DNA from: Candidatus Omnitrophota bacterium
GTDB lineage: Bacteria; Omnitrophota; Omnitrophia; Omnitrophales; Abzuiibacteriaceae
Direction: 5' to 3'
Assembly: GCA_016206995.1 (NCBI GenBank)
Contig: JACQQN010000090.1
Span: forward strand, 1 to 5,464
DNA: 5,464 nucleotides
Every line of letters begins with the position of its first letter. The stretch's first letter is position 1. Positions 1 through 5,464 of this stretch are shown one piece after another. Both the position numbers and the translations under genes were made by a program. Under the pieces are notes generated by a model. That model searched no databases. It saw only the letters and a list, made by a program, of their open reading frames with translations, and was not told where the DNA came from.

Positions 1-32
1 GCGTAACCAAGCATATTAATTATAGGTTGCAA

Positions 33-57
33 CCCGTTCGACAAACAGTTGAACGGG
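33..57 (+). promoter_or_regulatory. Hairpin in the glnA upstream region, role unknown
   Basis: An inverted repeat pairs 33-42 with 48-57: CCCGTTC with GAACGGG, continued inward by a G-T wobble and two more pairs, leaving a 5-nt AAACA loop. It lies about 185 bp before the glnA start codon. No T-run follows it, so it does not look like an intrinsic terminator. It could be a leader RNA structure, a protein-binding inverted repeat, or the edge of an element continuing to the left. What is seen is only the symmetry; any link to glnA control is inference. Confidence 0.4.
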
Positions 58-105
58 AGTAGCTATTTCAAAATTGAGATTACACTTTACAGAAACCTCA
101 AGGTT

Positions 106-123
106 GAGTAGGATGAGTAGGAT
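106..123. repeat. 9-bp perfect tandem repeat (GAGTAGGAT x2)
   Basis: Two adjacent perfect copies of GAGTAGGAT lie at 106-114 and 115-123, in the non-coding region upstream of glnA. Direct repeats spaced 9 bp apart are close to one helical turn, so they could be a binding site for an activator, but two copies may also be a chance duplication. No sigma-54 -24/-12 element (GG-N10-GC type) and no convincing sigma-70 promoter was found nearby. Confidence 0.4.
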
Positions 124-225
124 AAGCACCCTTCGTAATTCGCAAAGAGAAAAGCCGGGCGAAAAACGGCGGGTAGTTTTGATTGTGTCAATATGAAAGG
201 TGATGAAGTAAAGATTGAATTAAAT

Positions 226-231
226 AGGAGG
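226..231 (+). promoter_or_regulatory. Ribosome binding site that fixes the glnA start at 241
   Basis: AGGAGG at 226-231 is a full Shine-Dalgarno sequence with 9 nt between its last G and the ATG at 241. An in-frame ATG 48 bp upstream (193) has no comparable site, and the AGGAGG would then be inside the coding sequence. This decides in favour of the start at 241. Confidence 0.85.
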
Positions 232-240
232 AAAGTACCG

Positions 241-1719
241 ATGACAACGTTAGTAACCGAAAGAGATCGGGAGCAGGAAGGTATTGAATCGAATTTTCCA
301 ACGACTCCTGATGAAGTTAAGAAATATATTCAAAGAAATAAGATTCAAGTCATTGACTTTAAATTTAATGATCTGCCTGGATTGTGGCAACATTTTTCAA
401 TTCCTGCCGCTGATCTTTTAGAAGGCAGTGTTTGGGAAGAAGGCATTGGATTTGATGGTTCTTCGATTCGCGGATTCAAAAAAATTCAAGAATCAGATAT
501 GATCTTAAAACCAGATCCGACCACCGCTGTTTTGGATCCAGTTTGCCAATATCCAACTTTAAGCATCATCTGTGACATTTATGATCCAGTCACAAAAGAA
601 CCTTATTCAAGAGATCCACGTTACATTGCAAGAAAAGCAGAGGAATACCTTGCAAAAACGAAGATTGCAACGACAAGTTATTGGGGTCCAGAAGCCGAAT
701 TTTTCATTTTTGATGACATCCGTTTTGATCAGGGTGAAAACTTTGGTTATTACTATATTGATTCTGTGGAAGGAGATTGGAATACAGGCCGTGACGAAAA
801 ACCAAACCTCGGTTATAAACCTCGTTACAAAGAAGGTTACTTTCCGGTTCCTCCGCATGACACTTTACAAGATATTCGTTCTGAGATCATGCTGACACTT
901 CGGAAAACTGGCGTTCCGGTCGAAGTTCACCACCATGAAGTGGCAACGGGCGGTCAATGTGAAATTGACATTCGCTATTCCACTTTGACCAAAATGGCGG
1001 ATAACTTACTCATGTACAAATACGTCATTAAAAACATTGCGCGTCGGCACAACAAAGTGGCGACTTTCATGCCGAAACCAATTTTCAAAGATAATGGAAG
1101 CGGGATGCACGTCCACCAAAGTCTTTGGAATGGCGGTACGAATCTTTTCTATGATGGAAAAGGTTATGCTTTGATCAGTGAAATGTGCAAGTGGTACATC
1201 GGCGGGTTATTAAAGCACGCTCATGCACTCTGTGGCATCATCGCCCCCACCACGAACTCCTACAAGAGACTCGTGCCTGGCTATGAAGCTCCTGTGAATC
1301 TGGTGTACTCAGCGCGGAATCGTTCGGCGGCTGTTCGCATTCCGATGTATTCGACGAATCCTAAAGCGAAGCGGATCGAGTTCCGTACGCCGGAACCGAG
1401 CTGCAATCCGTACCTTGCCTTTTCAGCAATGCTTATGGCAGGTTTGGATGGGATTCAAAATAAGATCGACCCAGGCCAAGCGGTTGATAAGAATCTTTAT
1501 GATCTTGAGCCCGAACAACTCGCCAAGATTAAGAGTGTCCCAGCATCGCTTGATAAGGCGCTTGATGCTCTTGAAGCTGATCATGAATTCATGTTGAAGG
1601 GCGATGTATTTACCAAGGACGTGATTGAGACTTGGATTGCCTACAAGCGTGAATGTGAATTTGATCAAGTCAGGCTTCGTCCGCATCCGCATGAGTTTTA
1701 TCTCTACTTTGACATTTAA
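241..1719 (+). CDS. glnA: Type I glutamine synthetase (GSI)
   Basis: Glutamine synthetase makes glutamine from glutamate, ammonia and ATP in the cytoplasm, normally as a dodecamer, and is the main entry of ammonium into metabolism. The product is 492 residues, against about 469 in E. coli, with roughly 20 extra residues at the N-terminus. Visible motifs are FDGSS at 71-75 (D72 matches the ammonium-site Asp50), EAEFF with metal ligands E151 and E153, HHHEVATGGQ at 230-239 with E233 and E241, the ATP-binding signature KPIFKDNGSGMHVHQS at 279-294, NRSA with R361, and RIEFR at 378-382. NLYDLEPEQ puts Tyr420 at the place of the adenylylated Tyr397 of enteric enzymes, so this is a GSI-beta type enzyme probably controlled by a GlnE-like adenylyltransferase, not seen here. 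The start at 241 is chosen because AGGAGG precedes it; 193 is a poorer alternative giving 508 residues. All key residues are present. It stands alone and converges on lpxB across a terminator. Confidence 0.98.
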   Translation: MTTLVTERDREQEGIESNFPTTPDEVKKYIQRNKIQVIDFKFNDLPGLWQHFSIPAADLLEGSVWEEGIGFDGSSIRGFKKIQESDMILKPDPTTAVLDPVCQYPTLSIICDIYDPVTKEPYSRDPRYIARKAEEYLAKTKIATTSYWGPEAEFFIFDDIRFDQGENFGYYYIDSVEGDWNTGRDEKPNLGYKPRYKEGYFPVPPHDTLQDIRSEIMLTLRKTGVPVEVHHHEVATGGQCEIDIRYSTLTKMADNLLMYKYVIKNIARRHNKVATFMPKPIFKDNGSGMHVHQSLWNGGTNLFYDGKGYALISEMCKWYIGGLLKHAHALCGIIAPTTNSYKRLVPGYEAPVNLVYSARNRSAAVRIPMYSTNPKAKRIEFRTPEPSCNPYLAFSAMLMAGLDGIQNKIDPGQAVDKNLYDLEPEQLAKIKSVPASLDKALDALEADHEFMLKGDVFTKDVIETWIAYKRECEFDQVRLRPHPHEFYLYFDI

Positions 1720-1739
1720 TTAATTGTTGAAGTTGCGTC

Positions 1740-1780
1740 AAAAAGGGGACAGGTAAAAATTTCATACCTGTCCCCTTTTT
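1740..1780. terminator. Bidirectional intrinsic terminator between glnA and lpxB
   Basis: A perfect 16-bp inverted repeat pairs 1740-1755 with 1765-1780 around a 9-nt loop. The stem core is GGGGACAGGTA / TACCTGTCCCC, with five A on the left and five T on the right, so each strand reads a GC-rich stem followed by a U-tract. It sits 21 bp after the glnA stop and 20 bp after the lpxB stop on the other strand, exactly where a shared terminator for convergent genes is expected. Confidence 0.9.
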
Positions 1781-1799
1781 ATTTCTAGGGACCTTTGCT

Positions 1800-2942
1800 T
1801 TAACTGTTTAAGAGTTTAAGAATTGTCTTCGCTGCGCGTTTGCTCGCCCCTGTTGGACCAAGCAATTTTCTGACTTCTTCAAGGTTGGTTATCATTTCAG
1901 AGCGCATTTGTTCATTGTTTAAAAGAGACAGCACTTCCTCTGAAATTGTTTCAGGGTGTGCGTCTTCTTGAATATATTCGGAAATGATTTTTTTTCCTGC
2001 AATGATGTTAGAAATTCCGAGAAAAGGAATGCGAATTAAATGTTTGCCTAGAAAATAAGTTAGCCAGGCCGCTTTATAAATCAAGACAAACGGGATTTTC
2101 AAGATTGTAGTTTCGAGCGTTGCCGTCCCCGACGTAACAATTGCACAATCAGAAACTACTGCAATGTCATACATCCGATTTCGAATTCGGACTAGTTTGA
2201 TTTGGTTCTCAAAGGGTTTTAAAATTGAATCATAAATTTCTTTAGAGACATTCGAACTTTCTGAAAGGAGAAAAGTGATGCGTTTCTCGCGCTGAGCAAT
2301 CTGCCGAGCTGTTTCCATAATGATTGGAAGGATTCTTTCAATTTCGGACTTTCGAGAGCCCGGTAAAAGTCCAACCGTTTTTTCTTCTCCGATTCCAAAT
2401 TCTCTTTTAAGTTCTGATTTTTCTTTGGATGCTTGGACAGATTCGAGAAGCGGGTGGCCAACCCAGGTGACGGGAATTCCTGCATTTTGATAGAGCGCTT
2501 CTTCAAATTTGAAAAGAACGAGCATGTGATGAACAACGCGTTTGATGGTATGAATTCGCCGTTTACCCCAAGCCCAAATCTGTGGAGAAACATAATAAAA
2601 AACAGGGAATTGTTTTTTTATTTTTTTGGCAAAACGGATATTAAAACCTGGATAATCAATGAGAACAATACACGTAGGTTTTAGATTCTGAACATGAGTT
2701 AATGCGTCATAAAAAATTTTCCGGATCTTCAGATATTGTTTTACGACATCACTAAACCCAAGAGCCGAAATGGTGGTGAGATCGTAAATCAGCTTGACAC
2801 CCGCCGCTTGCATTTTCGGCCCGCCAAGCCCTTCAAATCGAAGGCTTGGGTTTTCTTCTTTGAGCGCATGGACAAGTTCCGCCCCTCGCGCATCTCCGGA
2901 GGGTTCGCCTGCGATAAGAAAGATAGTTTTTGGTTCAATCAT
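1800..2942 (-). CDS. lpxB: Lipid A disaccharide synthase
   Basis: LpxB is a GT19 glycosyltransferase at the inner face of the inner membrane. It transfers diacylglucosamine 1-phosphate units: UDP-2,3-diacylglucosamine plus lipid X gives the beta-1,6-linked disaccharide of lipid A. The 380-residue product has the family length. Motifs in order are AGEPSGD at 11-17, GLGGPKM at 38-44, DYPGFN at 96-101 (D96 near the catalytic Asp of the family), YVSPQIWAWG at 117-126, GHP at 162-164, LPGSRKSEI at 193-201, SGTATLE at 271-277, and a C-terminal segment with N312 and Q325. The ATG at 2942 is chosen because AGGG lies 6 nt upstream. A TTG at 2966 and ATGs at 2957 and 2948 are in frame and would add up to 8 residues. 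It lies downstream of the oxidoreductase gene on the same strand, probably in one transcript. Two A7 runs on the coding strand (2613-2627) encode AKKIKKQ without breaking the frame. Confidence 0.97.
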   Translation of the reverse strand: MIEPKTIFLIAGEPSGDARGAELVHALKEENPSLRFEGLGGPKMQAAGVKLIYDLTTISALGFSDVVKQYLKIRKIFYDALTHVQNLKPTCIVLIDYPGFNIRFAKKIKKQFPVFYYVSPQIWAWGKRRIHTIKRVVHHMLVLFKFEEALYQNAGIPVTWVGHPLLESVQASKEKSELKREFGIGEEKTVGLLPGSRKSEIERILPIIMETARQIAQREKRITFLLSESSNVSKEIYDSILKPFENQIKLVRIRNRMYDIAVVSDCAIVTSGTATLETTILKIPFVLIYKAAWLTYFLGKHLIRIPFLGISNIIAGKKIISEYIQEDAHPETISEEVLSLLNNEQMRSEMITNLEEVRKLLGPTGASKRAAKTILKLLNS

Positions 2943-2948
2943 GACCAT

Positions 2949-2952
2949 CCCT
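2949..2952 (-). promoter_or_regulatory. Likely ribosome binding site of lpxB
   Basis: On the minus strand AGGG stands 6 nt before the ATG at 2942. The three other in-frame starts (TTG 2966, ATG 2957, ATG 2948) have nothing as good at proper spacing, although a purine-rich GGAAAAAA precedes the TTG. The short site makes this a preference, not proof. Confidence 0.5.
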
Positions 2953-2993
2953 GACATTTTAATCAATTTTTTCCGTCTGTGAGCGGCGAACGG

Positions 2994-4034
2994 TCAGCCA
3001 TCAGCTTCCGATAGATATTTTTCATTGTTGCTGATGACAGTCCTAGCGCTTTGATTTATATTTGGTTTTTGTTTGAGAGTAGCGCTAGGGCAGGCATTGG
3101 AATGCTTGGGAGCGTTTTTTTTAATTTCGGCAATGATGCGAATAGCAAGTGAAAGTGCTTCGCGCGCTTCAACATCAGGTTTGCCAAGTGAGCTTCCGTT
3201 CAAAATGGAAATCACAAAATTTTCGAGTTCTTTTTTGAGCGGTTCTTCTTTCTCAATTTCCATTTCTTCGCGAGTAATTGAAAATCCTGCTTTCTTAAAA
3301 ATTTGAGCGGTTTGTGTTTGATAATCGAGCGAGATATAAGCATCTTCTTGGAAAATCCGAATTTTTCTCTGCCGCTCGGGTGTGAGTCTTGAAGCAGTGA
3401 GATCACAAACAGCCCCATTTTTAAATTTAATCCGAACGTTTGCAATGTCTTCAAAAGGTGTCAGGACATTAATTCCTACAGCGTCCAGGCTTGCGATTTC
3501 TGATTTGACAAGTTGTAACATGATGTCTAAATCATGGATCATCATGTCAAGAACGACACCGCAGTCGGTGATGCGAGGTGTGAAGGGGCCTAAGCGATGA
3601 ATTTCGATAAAGCGAATGTCCCGGGCGATCTTTTCGACGCGTTCAAGCGCTGAATTAAATCGTTCGACATGACCAACCTGGAGTGCGAGTTTCTTTTCAG
3701 TGGCAATTTGTATCAGTTCGTCTGCTTCGTCCAATTTGTTTGTGATTGGTTTTTCAATCAATGTGTGGATTCCGTTTTGGAGACATTCTTTCGCGATGGC
3801 GTAATGTGAGGAAGTGGGAGCGGCAATGCTGACGGCTTCGACGTGCGGTATGAGTTTTCGAAAATCTGTGAAAAAAGGAACTTGATATTCTTTGGCTTTC
3901 TCTGCTTTTTGCTGGTCAGAATCGCAAATGCCGGTTAGTTGAACATTTGGTGAATTGGCATAAATTCGGACATGTTCTTTACCAAGATGCCCCACACCAA
4001 TTACGCCAACTTTCAATTTCCGCTCTGTTTTCAT
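2994..4034 (-). CDS. Gfo/Idh/MocA-family NAD(P)-dependent oxidoreductase, GnnA-like
   Basis: This is a cytoplasmic sugar or sugar-nucleotide dehydrogenase of 346 residues. The N-terminal Rossmann fold has GVGHLG at 13-18 and an acidic end of strand two at D38. The family EKP motif is at 94-96 (K95 catalytic-type lysine), followed by GHVERFN at 121-127 and D-x3-H-x2-D at 163-170 (H167). Members next to lpxB include GnnA, which oxidises UDP-GlcNAc at C3; its partner GnnB then aminates it for amide-linked lipid A. No GnnB is in this window, so substrate is inferred from context; a generic MviM-like dehydrogenase is the alternative. The start at 4034 follows an in-frame stop closely and has no Shine-Dalgarno site; a TTG at 4016 is the next candidate. 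Conserved sequence ends near residue 306, and the last 39 or so residues are a low-complexity tail that begins right after an A8 tract and contains an inverted repeat. lpxB follows about 50 bp downstream. Confidence 0.9.
   Translation of the reverse strand: MKTERKLKVGVIGVGHLGKEHVRIYANSPNVQLTGICDSDQQKAEKAKEYQVPFFTDFRKLIPHVEAVSIAAPTSSHYAIAKECLQNGIHTLIEKPITNKLDEADELIQIATEKKLALQVGHVERFNSALERVEKIARDIRFIEIHRLGPFTPRITDCGVVLDMMIHDLDIMLQLVKSEIASLDAVGINVLTPFEDIANVRIKFKNGAVCDLTASRLTPERQRKIRIFQEDAYISLDYQTQTAQIFKKAGFSITREEMEIEKEEPLKKELENFVISILNGSSLGKPDVEAREALSLAIRIIAEIKKNAPKHSNACPSATLKQKPNINQSARTVISNNEKYLSEADG
3042..3089. repeat. 9-bp inverted repeat inside the oxidoreductase C-terminal tail
   Basis: CCTAGCGCT at 3042-3050 is matched by its exact complement AGCGCTAGG at 3081-3089, with a 30-nt AT-rich spacer. 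Each arm also contains the palindrome AGCGCT. The whole element lies within the coding sequence for the non-conserved tail of the oxidoreductase. It might be a small palindromic insertion or an RNA hairpin before lpxB; no T-run follows on the transcribed strand, so it is not a typical terminator. Confidence 0.5.
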
Positions 4035-4043
4035 GGAAACCGA

Positions 4044-4052
4044 ATTTTATCA
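4044..4052 (-). promoter_or_regulatory. Extended -10 promoter element for the oxidoreductase-lpxB unit
   Basis: Read on the minus strand this is TGATAAAAT, which fits an extended -10 (TG-n-TATAAT) with five of six core matches. No good -35 was seen at standard spacing, which extended -10 promoters tolerate. Transcription would start near 4037, only a few bases before the ATG at 4034, giving a leaderless or almost leaderless mRNA. This agrees with the lack of a Shine-Dalgarno site there. A weaker TTGCAT / TATGGT pair further upstream on the minus strand is an alternative. Confidence 0.4.
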
Positions 4053-4113
4053 GGTTTGGCTGCGCCGAGAAAGCAAAATGATTAGAGCTGCAAGTTTCTA
4101 TCGTGATGGTTCA

Positions 4114-4142
4114 TTGACAGGAGCTCTCACTTTCAGTACCAT
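4114..4142 (+). promoter_or_regulatory. Sigma-70-type promoter for msbA
   Basis: A consensus -35 box TTGACA at 4114-4119 and a -10-like TACCAT at 4137-4142 (four of six matches, with the key first A and last T) are separated by exactly 17 bp. The predicted start near 4149 leaves a leader of about 40 nt before the msbA ATG at 4188. Placement in the gap between divergent genes supports it. Confidence 0.65.
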
Positions 4143-4145
4143 AGC

Positions 4146-4160
4146 ATCTTACTGTAAGAT
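4146..4160. promoter_or_regulatory. Perfect 15-bp palindrome at the msbA transcription start, possible operator
   Basis: ATCTTAC at 4146-4152 and GTAAGAT at 4154-4160 are exact inverted copies around a single T. The site begins 3 bp after the predicted -10 box and covers the predicted start site, a classic position for a dimeric repressor. As RNA it could form only a 6-bp stem with a 3-nt loop and has no T-run, so a DNA operator is the better reading. The cognate regulator is unknown. Confidence 0.45.
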
Positions 4161-4187
4161 CATGCAATTTCTCAAGTTAGGCAAATT

Positions 4188-5464
4188 ATGGGAACCTATC
4201 AACGATTAGTTTCTTACGTTTACCCTTATAAGAGTAGATTTGTAGTCGCGACTCTGTGCATGTTTTTATTTTCAGCAGCAAATGCACTGGTCTCCGGAGC
4301 TCTCTATGTAGTCGTAAACGGATTTTATAATGAAGGTGCCGTGTCGATTAAAAACGTACCTCATGCCCCCGCGTTTGTTACCGCAATTAGTTTTCCAGTT
4401 CACATGATTCCATTTTTGGTTTTTGGCGTTTTCTTGATCCGCGGACTTTTCGATTATGCTTCTAACTACCTTATGGCGGATGTTGGCATGCGCGCCATCC
4501 GGAAGATTCGAGACGAGCTTTATGAACATATGATTAATTTCTCTCTGGATTTCTATACGAAAGGTCGGACTGGTGACTTGATGAGCCGAATCATGAATGA
4601 TGTCGGGTTCATTCAGGGAGGAATTACCGATGTGATTATTGATTTAGTCAAACAACCTCTTGTAATTTTGCTCAATATCCCTATGGTGTTTTTTTGGGGC
4701 GGGCCGCTTGCTTTTTATGCTGTTTTAATTTTCCCCTTGGTTTTGATTCCGATTGCTTTTTTTGGCCGCAAATTACGCAAATTGACCAAGCGAATGCAAG
4801 AACGGACGGCTGATATTCTATCCGTCATGGAAGAAGTTTTTACAGGAATTCGTGTTGTCAAAGCATTTAATATGGAGCAAAGCGAAATTGATCGATTTAA
4901 ACGGATTAATAAAAGTGTTTTCGATTTTTTAAGAAAAACAATCCGCATCACGATTGTTCAACGGCCATTGATAGAAGTATTCGGTGCCATCGGTGCTGGT
5001 TTTGCGCTTTGGTTTGGGTATCGCCACTTGCCGCCAGACCGGTTTGTTGCGTTTATCGGTTCACTTTTTATTTTTTATGAACCTCTTAAGAAATTAGGCA
5101 AGGTGAATAGCACCATTCAACAGTCGGTTGCGGCAGGAAACCGTATCTTTGAGATGATGGACCAAGTTCCTTCGGTTGAAGCAAAACCTAATGCTTTGAA
5201 GCTGACGCTTCCGATTACATCGATAGAATTTCAAAGTATTTCTCTCGCTTATCAATCGCGGATTGAAGTGCTTTCAGACATCAGCCTGAAAGTGGATGTA
5301 GGGAAAATTCTTGCGATTGTTGGGCCAAGCGGCGCCGGAAAAACTTCTCTCGTGAATTTAATTCCGCGTTTTTACGATCCAACACATGGAGCCATCTGGA
5401 TTAATGGTGTTGATATTCGAAATTACGATTTGAAATCGCTCAGAAATCAAATTGGAATTGTCAC
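4188..5464 (+). CDS. msbA: MsbA-type lipid A flippase ABC transporter, 3' end outside window
   Basis: This is a half-transporter with the membrane domain fused to the ATPase; as a homodimer MsbA flips lipid A-core to the outer leaflet of the inner membrane. The frame is open for 425 codons to the window edge, of roughly 580 usual for the family. Hydrophobic segments lie near residues 17-44, 68-96, 145-192 (two helices), 260-280 and 284-300, which fits six helices. The ATPase domain starts near 345, with the A-loop Tyr355 and Walker A GPSGAGKT at 379-386, then NLIPRFYDPTHG at 390-401. The sequence ends at GIV, just before the expected Q-loop glutamine; signature, Walker B and H-loop are missing by truncation. 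An in-frame TAA at 4155-4157 leaves the ATG at 4188 as the first start, with AGG 6 nt ahead. The link to lipid A rests on family resemblance and the lpxB neighbourhood; another lipid or drug exporter of the same family is possible. Confidence 0.92.
   Translation, partial: MGTYQRLVSYVYPYKSRFVVATLCMFLFSAANALVSGALYVVVNGFYNEGAVSIKNVPHAPAFVTAISFPVHMIPFLVFGVFLIRGLFDYASNYLMADVGMRAIRKIRDELYEHMINFSLDFYTKGRTGDLMSRIMNDVGFIQGGITDVIIDLVKQPLVILLNIPMVFFWGGPLAFYAVLIFPLVLIPIAFFGRKLRKLTKRMQERTADILSVMEEVFTGIRVVKAFNMEQSEIDRFKRINKSVFDFLRKTIRITIVQRPLIEVFGAIGAGFALWFGYRHLPPDRFVAFIGSLFIFYEPLKKLGKVNSTIQQSVAAGNRIFEMMDQVPSVEAKPNALKLTLPITSIEFQSISLAYQSRIEVLSDISLKVDVGKILAIVGPSGAGKTSLVNLIPRFYDPTHGAIWINGVDIRNYDLKSLRNQIGIV

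Noticed and set aside
33..130. Glutamine (glnA-type) riboswitch, because CGTTC and GAACGGGAGTAG upstream of glnA look like parts of its consensus
   Set aside because: In that motif the CGUUC strand pairs with a distal GAACG after a second hairpin and a CCGAAG-like segment. Here the GAACG is close by and closes a simple hairpin, and no distal partner is present.
154..180. GCCG/CGGC hairpin followed by GGGTAGTTTT, as an attenuator before glnA
   Set aside because: The stem is only 4 bp with a 9-nt loop, and the T-run is short and displaced.
193..240. Upstream ATG for glnA adding 16 residues
   Set aside because: It has no ribosome binding site, and the strong AGGAGG at 226-231 would lie within the gene just before the better ATG at 241.
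572..895. Alternative-frame ORFs within glnA, lpxB, the oxidoreductase gene and msbA on both strands
   Set aside because: They overlap strongly conserved genes, have biased composition, and lack ribosome binding sites or recognisable domains.
4078..4209. A 43-codon ORF on the + strand overlapping the start of msbA, as a possible leader peptide
   Set aside because: It begins upstream of the predicted msbA promoter, spans the promoter and palindrome, lacks a clear ribosome binding site, and its product resembles nothing I know.

Overview
The window holds three complete genes and one gene cut by the right edge: glnA (type I glutamine synthetase, + strand), lpxB (lipid A disaccharide synthase, - strand), a Gfo/Idh/MocA-family NAD(P)-dependent oxidoreductase of the kind found in lipid A operons (GnnA-like, - strand), and the 5' 425 codons of an MsbA-type lipid flippase ABC transporter (+ strand). 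It looks like an ordinary bacterial chromosome. LpxB and MsbA imply a diderm (Gram-negative) cell that makes lipid A. The DNA is moderately AT-rich by eye, with many A/T runs in coding sequence. The set gnnA-like / lpxB / msbA recalls lipid A clusters of Deltaproteobacteria in the broad sense and of uncultured phyla such as Omnitrophota. That placement is an inference from gene content and protein style, not from a search.

Layout: 1-240 is the leader of glnA, with a 10-bp hairpin, a 9-bp tandem repeat and a strong ribosome binding site just before the ATG at 241. glnA occupies 241-1719. A perfect 16-bp hairpin with A and T tracts on either side (1740-1780) separates glnA from the convergent lpxB and should stop transcription in both directions. 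lpxB (2942-1800) follows the oxidoreductase gene (4034-2994) on the minus strand, about 50 bp apart, so the two are probably one transcript. The 153-bp gap 4035-4187 is a divergent control region. It has a good sigma-70-type promoter toward msbA, a perfect 7-1-7 palindrome at the predicted transcription start, and an extended -10 element reading toward the oxidoreductase gene. msbA starts at 4188 and is open to the window edge, just before its Q-loop.

Function: the three right-hand genes form a lipid A module. LpxB joins UDP-2,3-diacylglucosamine and lipid X into the lipid A disaccharide. The oxidoreductase may supply a 3-keto sugar nucleotide on the way to a 3-amino (amide-linked) lipid A backbone. 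MsbA flips the finished lipid A-core across the inner membrane. glnA is a separate nitrogen-assimilation gene with a conserved adenylylation-site tyrosine.

I found no mobile element, CRISPR array, RNA gene or defence system, and nothing that amounts to a new system. The points most worth checking are an A8 tract at the junction between the conserved part of the oxidoreductase and an unusual 39-residue tail that contains an inverted repeat; the palindrome at the msbA start site; and msbA being turned around relative to its usual partners. No stretch longer than 300 bases lacks a gene.
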